A model generated the notes under the pieces. That model did no database searches and had not been told where the DNA came from. It saw nothing but the letters and a program-made list of their open reading frames with translations. This document shows positions 1 to 5,267 of a DNA stretch of 8,753 nucleotides, piece after piece; positions within the stretch are counted from its first letter, which is position 1, and each line of letters opens with the position of its first letter. The stretch covers positions 1-8,753 of the forward strand of contig JALXCH010000056.1 in NCBI GenBank assembly GCA_026991005.1. The letters run 5' to 3'. Origin of the DNA: Calditrichia bacterium (GTDB lineage: Bacteria > Calditrichota > Calditrichia > RBG-13-44-9). The position numbers were made by a program, and so were the translations under genes.

Positions 1-317
1 CCGTTCCCCGCTTGAACCATTTTTTCCTTGATCGTGACCAGAATATCATTGATATTCTGCAATCCACCTTCAGCTACCGCTAACACATTCTTCGCTTCCC
101 CGACATTGTTCAGTGCCTGGCTGAGTGCTCGAGATCGTGCTTTTAATTTCTGGGAAATAGTGTAACCGGCAGGGTCATCTGCAGCAGAATTAATTCGTTT
201 GCCGCTGGACAAACGCAGCTGATGCACACCAATCTTGGAGTTAAGGGAGTTCAATGCGTTCAACGCATTGAGGGCTCCAACATTGGTGTAAATCCGTGAG
301 CCACCGTAAAAAGCCAT
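1..317 (-). CDS. Flagellin 1, N-terminal part (cut by window edge)
   Basis: Structural subunit of the flagellar filament, exported by the flagellar type III system. The ATG at 317-315 begins MAFYGGSRIYTNVGALNALN and the frame stays open to base 1, giving 105 full codons. The conserved flagellin N-terminal D0/D1 helix is plain: the block GKRINSAADDPAGYTI at about residues 39-54 and LSQALNNVGEAKNVLAVAEGG at about 65-85. By my count it is about 80% identical to the complete flagellin at 535-1371 over this stretch, so the two are tandem paralogues. An AAGGAGGT ribosome binding site lies 5 bases before the ATG. It has its own promoter and leader rather than depending on the upstream flagellin, which ends at a terminator. 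The D2/D3 region and C-terminus are outside the window, so its length is unknown. Confidence 0.95.
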   Translation of the reverse strand, partial: MAFYGGSRIYTNVGALNALNALNSLNSKIGVHQLRLSSGKRINSAADDPAGYTISQKLKARSRALSQALNNVGEAKNVLAVAEGGLQNINDILVTIKEKMVQAGN

Positions 318-348
318 GTCATACCTCCTTGTAATATGTTTACTTACC

Positions 349-366
349 TCAGGCGTCCATGCCTGA
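349..366 (-). promoter_or_regulatory. Flagellin 1 leader hairpin with GGA loop, probable CsrA site
   Basis: On the minus strand TCAGGC (366-361) pairs perfectly with GCCTGA (354-349) around the loop ATGGAC. GGA sits in the loop, as in high-affinity CsrA sites. A second GGA is in the Shine-Dalgarno AAGGAGG (324-330), 30 bases downstream by GGA-to-GGA distance. A third GGA (374-376) lies near the predicted 5' end of the transcript. The structure is seen in the sequence; CsrA binding is inferred from the architecture and from csrA and fliW being nearby. Confidence 0.55.
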
Positions 367-384
367 TTGAGTTTCCACTAATCA

Positions 385-411
385 TAATCGTCTGTAAAAA
401 TAGCGACTTTA
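385..411 (-). promoter_or_regulatory. Sigma-28-like promoter of flagellin 1
   Basis: The -35 element TAAAGTCG (411-404) and the -10 element GACGATTA (392-385) are separated by exactly 11 bases. This fits the sigma-28 (FliA) pattern TAAAGTTT-N11-GCCGATAA with 6 of 8 matches in each half. Transcription would start near 378, leaving a leader of about 60 bases. The first ten bases from the -35, TAAAGTCGCT, are identical to those of the flgN promoter at 7178-7204. Confidence 0.65.
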
Positions 412-430
412 GTAAGTTTCGATTTCTCCT

Positions 431-446
431 TGCAAGTTTACTGCCA
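431..446 (-). promoter_or_regulatory. Sigma-54-like -24/-12 site upstream of flagellin 1
   Basis: TGGCAGTAAACTTGCA on the minus strand has the sigma-54 layout: TGGCA at -24, TTGCA at -12, and GG-N10-GC spacing. It lies 20 bases upstream of the sigma-28-like -35 element, so flagellin 1 could have two promoters. I see no clear enhancer site. A match this good could arise by chance in a window of this size, so this is tentative. Confidence 0.35.
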
Positions 447-492
447 GTCCAATAAACCTGCGGGGAGAAACCGCCTTCCAGCCAATATTAAA

Positions 493-517
493 GAGGCCAC
501 CCTTTCAGGCGGCCTCT
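493..517 (-). terminator. Intrinsic terminator after the complete flagellin
   Basis: On the minus strand AGAGGCC pairs with GGCCTCT. The stem continues inward through a G-U pair and two C-G pairs to a GAAA-type loop, and TTTAATATT follows. It lies 17 bases after the flagellin stop codon. The U-run is short, but the stem is strong and well placed. It implies that flagellin 1 is transcribed from its own promoter. Confidence 0.8.
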
Positions 518-534
518 CTCAGTGGCTCTTGGTT

Positions 535-1371
535 TTACCGGAATAAGCTCAGGACTCCTTGCGGGGCTGCGTTTGCCTGGGCTAATTGTACGGTTGCGGT
601 TTGCTGCAGTATCTGAAGTTTGGTAATTTCCAGCTGTTCCTTGGCGATGTCGGCATCCATGATTCGGCTCATTGCCGCATCGGTGTTGGTAATGGCCGTG
701 GACAGGGTCTGCTCCTTCACATCCAGCCGCGAAATCAATGAACCCACCGTTTGCAATTCTTCGCTTACCGTTCGGATGGCGGCATCTAGACTGTTCAGAG
801 TCGTCGTCAGGTTGGAATTAATGTTGGCAGAAGTCAGCGAGTTCAACCCAAAATCTGCCGAATCAATCTGGGCATCCAGGGTTACGGTGAGTGTGTCCCC
901 ACCATCGGCACCCGTCTGGAAAACTTTGCTGGTGAACTGATTGTTCAACAGAGCCGTACCGTTGAATTTGGTTTCAGAGATGATATCATCCACTTCATTC
1001 AACATCTCGTTCACCTGTTTCACAATCGCATCCAGCTCTTCGGTAGTGTAGGAGCCATTCCCGGCCTGGATGATTTTTTCTTTGATGCCGGCGTAAATAT
1101 CATTAATGGATTGCAGACCACCTTCGGCAACCGAGAGGATGTTCTTCAATTCGCCGACATTGTTCAACGCCTGGGAAAGGCTGCGAGAGCGGGCTTCCAG
1201 CTTTTTGCCAATGGTATAACCAGCCGGATCATCGGCAGCACTGTTAATTCGCTTACCGGTAGCCAACCGCAGTTGAACCGTGCCAATTTTGGAGTTAATA
1301 TTGTTGAGGGCATTGAAGGCGTTTAGTGCCCCAACATTGGTGTTGATGCGGGATCCACCATAAAAAGCCAT
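535..1371 (-). CDS. fliC: Flagellin 2 (complete, short form)
   Basis: Filament subunit of 278 residues. The N-terminal D0/D1 part covers about 1-140, with GKRINSAADDPAGYTIGKKL near 39-58. The C-terminal D1/D0 helix covers about 195-278, with MSRIMDADIAKEQLEITKLQ near 234-253 and the export and polymerisation tail ending LSLFR. Only about 50 residues lie between, so it is a compact flagellin with little or no D2/D3 domain. That segment is Ser/Thr/Asn-rich (about 177-194) and could hold O-glycosylation sites for the adjacent glycosyltransferase, which is inference. The ATG at 1371 is preceded by AAGGAGGTT 3 bases upstream. The gene lies 153 bases downstream of the glycosyltransferase, with its own sigma-28-like promoter in the gap, and ends at an intrinsic terminator. 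The symbol follows common usage (fliC/hag). Confidence 0.97.
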   Translation of the reverse strand: MAFYGGSRINTNVGALNAFNALNNINSKIGTVQLRLATGKRINSAADDPAGYTIGKKLEARSRSLSQALNNVGELKNILSVAEGGLQSINDIYAGIKEKIIQAGNGSYTTEELDAIVKQVNEMLNEVDDIISETKFNGTALLNNQFTSKVFQTGADGGDTLTVTLDAQIDSADFGLNSLTSANINSNLTTTLNSLDAAIRTVSEELQTVGSLISRLDVKEQTLSTAITNTDAAMSRIMDADIAKEQLEITKLQILQQTATVQLAQANAAPQGVLSLFR

Positions 1372-1394
1372 GACAACCTCCTTGTTTTTTGTTT

Positions 1395-1414
1395 ATTGAG
1401 AATCCCTTCTCAAT
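1395..1414 (-). promoter_or_regulatory. Flagellin 2 leader hairpin with GGGA loop, probable CsrA site
   Basis: On the minus strand ATTGAGAA (1414-1407) pairs perfectly with TTCTCAAT (1402-1395), presenting the four-base loop GGGA. The Shine-Dalgarno AAGGAGGTT (1383-1375) supplies another GGA, 24 bases downstream by GGA-to-GGA distance. A loop GGA plus a GGA in the ribosome binding site is the known arrangement for CsrA repression, for example on Bacillus hag. The hairpin is visible in the sequence; the binding is inferred. The stem shares no sequence with the flagellin 1 hairpin, but the design is the same. Confidence 0.6.
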
Positions 1415-1436
1415 TCAGGCAGCCTGGTTAATTAGA

Positions 1437-1469
1437 GAAGAAAATGACGACTGCCAGATCATTTTCTCC
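1437..1469 (-). promoter_or_regulatory. Second leader stem-loop upstream of flagellin 2
   Basis: GGAGAAAATGA (1469-1459) pairs with TCATTTTCTTC (1447-1437) in an 11-base-pair stem with one G-U pair and an 11-base loop, within the predicted leader. It may protect the 5' end of an abundant mRNA or help to fold the CsrA site below it. Its function is unknown. A GGA is buried at the base of the stem. Confidence 0.45.
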
Positions 1470-1489
1470 CTGAAAGCTTTCATTATTTA

Positions 1490-1516
1490 ATATCGTACTT
1501 TCTCCTCCGAACTTTA
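1490..1516 (-). promoter_or_regulatory. Sigma-28-like promoter of flagellin 2
   Basis: The -35 element TAAAGTTC (1516-1509; 7 of 8 against TAAAGTTT) and the -10 element TACGATAT (1497-1490; 5 of 8 against GCCGATAA) are spaced by exactly 11 bases. It begins just after the glycosyltransferase stop codon. The predicted start near 1483 gives a leader of about 112 bases that holds both stem-loops. Confidence 0.65.
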
Positions 1517-1524
1517 ATTAAAAA

Positions 1525-3159
1525 CTATTTTTCCCTTTGCATTGCCACCGCATACTCCAGCGCTTTTTCGAAATATCCTAATTTGGTATATAATCCAGCC
1601 ATCAACCGGCGATTCTGTGCTCGTTTTTCCGGGAATTTTTCCAGTGCCGTTTCCAGCACCTTTAGTGCCGAACGGAAATCCTGCTTTTTAATGTAGGTAA
1701 CCACCAGATTGTAGTAAATTTCCCATACTTCCGAATCCCGCTCCAGTGCTTTCTGATAATAATTTTCTGCTACCTCGAAATTCCCACGCTCCAGTTCTAA
1801 ATTTCCTAGATAGTAATACGGTAAAGCATCGTCAGGGGCGTATTGGACGTGCAAGCGGAGAAATTGTTCCATGTACATTTTCTGACCGCTCTCTTGGCAT
1901 AATCCCGACAGCAACATGGCAGCCGTAACCGGTTGATTAAATCGCTCAAAATTTTCCATCAGGTACTGAAGAAATTCCCTGGGAATCTGGGGACGGGGAC
2001 ACGCTTCGCGCCAGGCATACACCCACTTTTCCAGCAGTTCACTTCGCCAGCCAGAACTCGTTTTAAAATATTCCGAATAAGCGTAAAATGCTTCTTCCCA
2101 TTGTCCCAGAGCAAAATGATAGGAACCTTTACGCTGGGCAATGATGTACCGTTCGAAGGTCTTATCGATGCTGATATCACTAAACGGTTTCTGAGAGTGT
2201 AATTCCAGTTGCTCCAGGGCATCCAAAGCATCGGTGTATTTTTGTAAATGAGCCAAACATTCCGACTGCAGGAAATACCCTAACCGCTGGTGAGGAGCCA
2301 TTTCCGTGGCCACCGCAATTTTTTCCAGCGCTTCCTCAAATTTTTTCTCTTTGTAATCTTCGTTAGCCAGAATTAACCAGATGGTAGCCGTCAGGTTAGT
2401 AGGTAGCCGATCGAAGTCCAGTGCCCTCTGCAAATACTTTTTCCCCTCTTCCGGCTGGCGGTTTAAAATCAGGGTTTGTCCCAGCTGGAAATACACATAG
2501 GGATTGGTGGGTTCTTCCCGGAGCTGCTGGCGCAAATAGCTCAGGTTTCGTTCAATTTTTTGTTGAATGGCATCCTCGTCCAGGTTGTACCCCAGATGCA
2601 AGATGGTGACATCTAAATGGGCAAAGCGAGCTCCAGCTCGAATCAGAGATGGCGAAATCTGTTCGTGAATTTTACCTTCGAACCTTACACCGGGCAGTTT
2701 ACGAAACAATCTGGGATATGCCTGCTCGTGCGGCACATTCCCCATACGCTCGGAAACGGGACTGAATACTTTCAGATAAAAAGCATCTGCTTTTTTCCCT
2801 CGAACAGCCTGAAGAACCGTTTGATGATACTTCGGTAAAAGCCGTTCGTCGGCATCCAGGTACAATATCCAGGGGAGGGAACACTGGCTTAAAGCAAAGT
2901 TCCGGGCCGCAGCAAAATCGTTTTGCCAGGTGTAGTGGTACACCCGGGCACCAAATTTCCGGGCAATCTCTACGGTTCCATCACTACTTCCCGTGTCCAC
3001 CACAACCATTTCTCCCACCAGCCCCTGCACACTGGCCAGGCACTCTTCCAGATATTTCTCTTCATTTTTCACGATCATGCATAGCGAGATGGGGGAAGGC
3101 GCCGAGTTGGTAGACTTCCTGCGGAGTTTGCGCTTCTTTGAATTCCTTTTCTTTCCCAT
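1525..3159 (-). CDS. Family 2 glycosyltransferase fused to TPR repeats, candidate flagellin glycosyltransferase
   Basis: Predicted to transfer a sugar from a nucleotide-sugar donor, probably onto a protein. With the ATG at 3159 it has 544 residues. Residues 1-18 are strongly basic (MGKKRNSKKRKLRRK). A GT-A family 2 domain follows from about 24 to 190: SLCMIVKNEE (25-34), VVDTGSSDGT (53-62), and the metal-binding DxD as DAD at 102-104 in LYLDADERL. The remainder, about 205 to the end, is helical with recognisable TPR units (for example NPYVYFQLGQTLILNRQPEE, and DALPYYYLGNLELERGNFEV near the C-terminus). The same two-part layout occurs in protein glycosyltransferases such as Listeria GmaR. No signal peptide or membrane segment is visible, so it is cytoplasmic. 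It follows the region-4-like gene by 4 bases and precedes the flagellin, so flagellin is the natural candidate substrate. A TTG start at 3180 is possible in frame but would overlap the previous gene and lacks a suitable ribosome binding site. Confidence 0.85.
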   Translation of the reverse strand: MGKKRNSKKRKLRRKSTNSAPSPISLCMIVKNEEKYLEECLASVQGLVGEMVVVDTGSSDGTVEIARKFGARVYHYTWQNDFAAARNFALSQCSLPWILYLDADERLLPKYHQTVLQAVRGKKADAFYLKVFSPVSERMGNVPHEQAYPRLFRKLPGVRFEGKIHEQISPSLIRAGARFAHLDVTILHLGYNLDEDAIQQKIERNLSYLRQQLREEPTNPYVYFQLGQTLILNRQPEEGKKYLQRALDFDRLPTNLTATIWLILANEDYKEKKFEEALEKIAVATEMAPHQRLGYFLQSECLAHLQKYTDALDALEQLELHSQKPFSDISIDKTFERYIIAQRKGSYHFALGQWEEAFYAYSEYFKTSSGWRSELLEKWVYAWREACPRPQIPREFLQYLMENFERFNQPVTAAMLLSGLCQESGQKMYMEQFLRLHVQYAPDDALPYYYLGNLELERGNFEVAENYYQKALERDSEVWEIYYNLVVTYIKKQDFRSALKVLETALEKFPEKRAQNRRLMAGLYTKLGYFEKALEYAVAMQREK

Positions 3160-3170
3160 ATGTTCATCCT
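3160..3170 (-). promoter_or_regulatory. Ribosome binding site that decides the glycosyltransferase start
   Basis: AGGA (3170-3167) lies 7 bases before the ATG at 3159 and overlaps the stop codon of the preceding gene, which suggests translational coupling. It supports the 544-residue product over a longer TTG-initiated one. Confidence 0.65.
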
Positions 3171-3421
3171 GAAATTTCAAATAAAAATGGTTCTAATTGG
3201 GCATCCTTTTTCGTATTTAAAATCAAACGGGGCAAAATTTGCTCCAATTGCGACTGAACCTCCGATACTGATTTCTTTAAAATAAAAGCAATCTCTTCAA
3301 TGGATAACTGCTCATAAAAATACAGCCCCAGCAGCACCCGCTCATTTCTCTTTAACTTCTTTAATTGCCCCAACATAATATCCACATTTCCGGATTTGTG
3401 AGCCACCGATTGTTTTTCCAT
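3164..3421 (-). CDS. Stand-alone sigma-70 region-4-like helix-turn-helix protein
   Basis: An 85-residue protein. Residues about 20-66 have the pattern of sigma factor region 4: LKRNERVLLGLYFYEQLS (23-40), then a helix-turn-helix at about 39-60 (LSIEEIAFILKKSVSEVQSQ) with the EIA-x-xL and SxSEV positions seen in sigma-28 and sigma-70 family members. No region 2 or 3 is present, so it cannot be a complete sigma factor. It might bind DNA, bind the RNA polymerase flap, or be a relic of a fliA-type gene. The ATG at 3421 has AAGG (3432-3429) 7 bases upstream. It sits 12 bases after csrA and 4 bases before the glycosyltransferase, inside the operon. Its function is not established; the similarity was judged by eye. 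Confidence 0.75.
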   Translation of the reverse strand: MEKQSVAHKSGNVDIMLGQLKKLKRNERVLLGLYFYEQLSIEEIAFILKKSVSEVQSQLEQILPRLILNTKKDAQLEPFLFEISG

Positions 3422-3433
3422 GACTAAAATCCT

Positions 3434-3679
3434 TTAATATCTTACATTACCCATTATTTTTATTGTTTTTGCCGCAGAAACCAAATCCCATTTCTGGCGA
3501 ACCACCGAGGATTGGTTCTGGGATTTTATTCTATCTACTAATTCCTGTCGATAGATCATTACATTTTCTGGAGCTTGAATACCCAATTGTACTTTATTGC
3601 TGTCGATGCTAACAACTCGAATCGATATCTCATCGTCAATAATAATGTTCTCGCCTAACTTCCGTGTTAAGACTAACAT
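3434..3679 (-). CDS. csrA: CsrA translational regulator
   Basis: RNA-binding dimer that represses or stabilises target mRNAs by binding GGA motifs, usually in hairpin loops. In flagellar operons the main target is flagellin mRNA. The product is 81 residues, slightly longer than the usual 60-75. It begins MLVLTRKLGE and keeps both RNA-contact arginines, R6 and R44, the latter in the block APENVMIYRQEL (36-47). N55 is present (SQN at 53-55), the position known in Bacillus CsrA to matter for FliW binding. The C-terminal tail after about residue 60 is an extension with no clear motif. The ATG at 3679 is preceded by GGAAGG. It follows fliW by 42 bases, the usual pairing. Probable targets in this window are the two flagellin leaders at 349-366 and 1395-1414. 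Confidence 0.96.
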   Translation of the reverse strand: MLVLTRKLGENIIIDDEISIRVVSIDSNKVQLGIQAPENVMIYRQELVDRIKSQNQSSVVRQKWDLVSAAKTIKIMGNVRY

Positions 3680-3721
3680 CTTTCACCTTCCCTGGTTTTA
3701 TGTTAAACGCATCCTGCTTAC

Positions 3722-4138
3722 TTAAGTAAGGGGGTAAGACACGGATAGCTCTTCCGAAGGCAAGATAATTTGCCGTCCTTCCCCCTTTAAATAATCCACA
3801 ATAATTGGTCCTTTCAAATTAAGGGTTACTTTTCCTCCCTCACCCTTTAATGTGACTACACAGAATACATCCATCACCGTATTTTCAGATTCCAGTTCCC
3901 GTACAATGGAGGCCGGAAATTCTTTCAAATAGTCCGGTTTTACCAGAAACGGGTCCAGAATCGGGAAACCAATTTCCTCCTTGTCCAGCGAGATCAGCCA
4001 TCGGAAAGGATCATATTCTTCATCGGCAATTATTACAAATTCGTGGCACTCCTCAAACCCAATTATCCCTTTGGGAAACCGAATGATTTGCTCCTCAGCA
4101 ACCTCAAGCTCACCGAATTGCAGTGTCACCACCTTCAT
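3722..4138 (-). CDS. fliW: FliW flagellar assembly factor, CsrA antagonist
   Basis: Cytoplasmic protein that binds either flagellin or CsrA. When flagellin is secreted, FliW is freed and sequesters CsrA, so flagellin translation resumes. The product is 138 residues, close to the family's usual 130-150. Recognisable blocks are RFPKGIIGFEE (20-30), WLISLDKEEIGFPILDP (47-63) and LNLKGPIIVD (106-115). The ATG at 4138 overlaps the stop codon of the 47-residue ORF as ATGA, so its translation is probably coupled to that ORF. csrA follows 42 bases downstream. Confidence 0.95.
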   Translation of the reverse strand: MKVVTLQFGELEVAEEQIIRFPKGIIGFEECHEFVIIADEEYDPFRWLISLDKEEIGFPILDPFLVKPDYLKEFPASIVRELESENTVMDVFCVVTLKGEGGKVTLNLKGPIIVDYLKGEGRQIILPSEELSVSYPLT

Positions 4139-4278
4139 TCATTAGTCTCCAATTCAATTCGTTTCGCATTTAATTTATGCAATAGTAATGCCAATTTATT
4201 TTTTGCTACCTGCAATTCACGCAACCTTTTATTATTGCTGTATTTATGACTCCAATTACTTTTCCTATTCTCCTTCAT
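4135..4278 (-). CDS. Small basic coiled-coil-like protein of 47 residues, unknown function
   Basis: I do not recognise this protein. The ATG at 4278-4276 opens MKENRKSNWSHKYSNNKRL and the TGA at 4137-4135 shares ATGA with the fliW start. An in-frame TAG lies three codons upstream, so this ATG is the only plausible start; AGGGA lies 3 bases before it. The N-terminal half is rich in Lys, Arg and Asn. The rest, about residues 18-44, has leucines in a roughly heptad pattern (LRELQVAKNKLALLLHKLNA), suggesting one amphipathic helix. It fills the flgL-fliW gap where Bacillus has yviE, but it is far shorter and not visibly related. The four-base overlap and open frame support a real gene. The alternative is a leader peptide that only tunes fliW translation. 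Confidence 0.6.
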   Translation of the reverse strand: MKENRKSNWSHKYSNNKRLRELQVAKNKLALLLHKLNAKRIELETNE

Positions 4279-4324
4279 TCTTCCCTATTTTCAACACCTG
4301 ATTCAGAATATTTCAACAGTATTT

Positions 4325-5215
4325 TTACATGAAATCTACCAGGGAAATATTCACCGTTCGTGCCAGAACCTGTAGTGCCGTTTGCAATCCCGTTTCCTGA
4401 ATCTGCAAATCCGTTACCGCCTGAGCCACATCGGTATCCTGCACATGCGACAGATATTCTTTCAGTTTCACGTCCTGAGATTGATACTGCTGCAGGAACA
4501 TATCGAAGCGGTTCATCTTCGCACCCAGATTCGCATTCTGCTGGTTTACCTGATCCATCGCCTCTTCCAGGGTATCGATTAAATTCTCCATCTCTCCTGT
4601 ATCATGATTCTCGAAGGCTGTACGCAGGTCGATTAACGTCTGGAAAACATCCACATTTCCCTGGAATGCCGCTTTGCCGGTAATGTTGTACTGCTCAATT
4701 TTATGGATGCCAATCTCGGTTTTCAGAGCACCGTCAACGCCCTCAGGATTCGCCGTAACTGCGGAACCATCGGGTGCCAGGGTAAACGGCTCTTTAGTGG
4801 TGTTGCTTCCCCCAAATACAAAGCGCCCTTTAAACCGGGTGTTCGCTACATCCACCAGCTGCTGTAACGCCTGATCAATCTGCTCGGCATAGGAAGTCCA
4901 TTCCGAATCGGCGAGGCTATCGGCTCCCTGCACAGCAATCTCCTTGGCATGGGCCAGAATATCGGCCGCATCGTTGAGCGCCTGGGAAGAAATCCCCATA
5001 AAATCCAGCGCCGTGTTGATATTTTCCTCGAAACGATTGTTCATTCTCAGCATTTTTCGATACCGAAGCACCACCTCAATGTGCTCGGGGTCGTCGGAAA
5101 CCTGATTAATGCGTCTTCCGGTGGCTAAATTGCGCTGGAGGGTAAAAATCCGTTCGCGGGATTGATTAACCTGACGGAGTAATGCGTGAATACTATAATT
5201 CTGGGTGACTCGCAT
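4325..5215 (-). CDS. flgL: FlgL, hook-filament junction protein 3
   Basis: Secreted adaptor protein that joins the first filament subunits to FlgK at the end of the hook. The product is 296 residues, normal for the family. The N-terminus MRVTQNYSIHALLRQVNQSR and the block NLATGRRINQVSDDP (29-43) are the flagellin-like D0/D1 helix shared by FlgL and flagellin. The C-terminal helix ends LQTALQVLARTVNISLVDFM, the polymerisation tail. The middle (about 125-200) is a short variable domain. The ATG at 5215 has AAGGA 7 bases upstream. It lies 52 bases after flgK; FlgN is its expected export chaperone. Confidence 0.95.
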   Translation of the reverse strand: MRVTQNYSIHALLRQVNQSRERIFTLQRNLATGRRINQVSDDPEHIEVVLRYRKMLRMNNRFEENINTALDFMGISSQALNDAADILAHAKEIAVQGADSLADSEWTSYAEQIDQALQQLVDVANTRFKGRFVFGGSNTTKEPFTLAPDGSAVTANPEGVDGALKTEIGIHKIEQYNITGKAAFQGNVDVFQTLIDLRTAFENHDTGEMENLIDTLEEAMDQVNQQNANLGAKMNRFDMFLQQYQSQDVKLKEYLSHVQDTDVAQAVTDLQIQETGLQTALQVLARTVNISLVDFM

Positions 5216-5267
5216 AGCAGCATCCTTGCCTTATGTTCCCTAAAATAACTACTTCCCTGAAAAACAT

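Noticed and set aside
620..1326. Plus-strand ORFs opposite the flagellin
   Set aside because: They are antisense shadows of a well-conserved flagellin coding frame and have no start signals.
1445..1460. Second sigma-54-like site (TGGCAG) in the flagellin 2 leader
   Set aside because: The -12 half is TT instead of GC at the required spacing, and the motif lies in the loop and stem of a leader hairpin downstream of the sigma-28-like promoter.
3160..3180. TTG start for the glycosyltransferase at 3180
   Set aside because: It would overlap the preceding gene by 17 bases without a good ribosome binding site, whereas the ATG at 3159 has AGGA 7 bases upstream.
4043..4249. Plus-strand ORF opposite the fliW start and the small ORF
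   Set aside because: It is antisense to fliW and to the better-supported 47-residue minus-strand ORF, has no ribosome binding site, and its composition is not protein-like.
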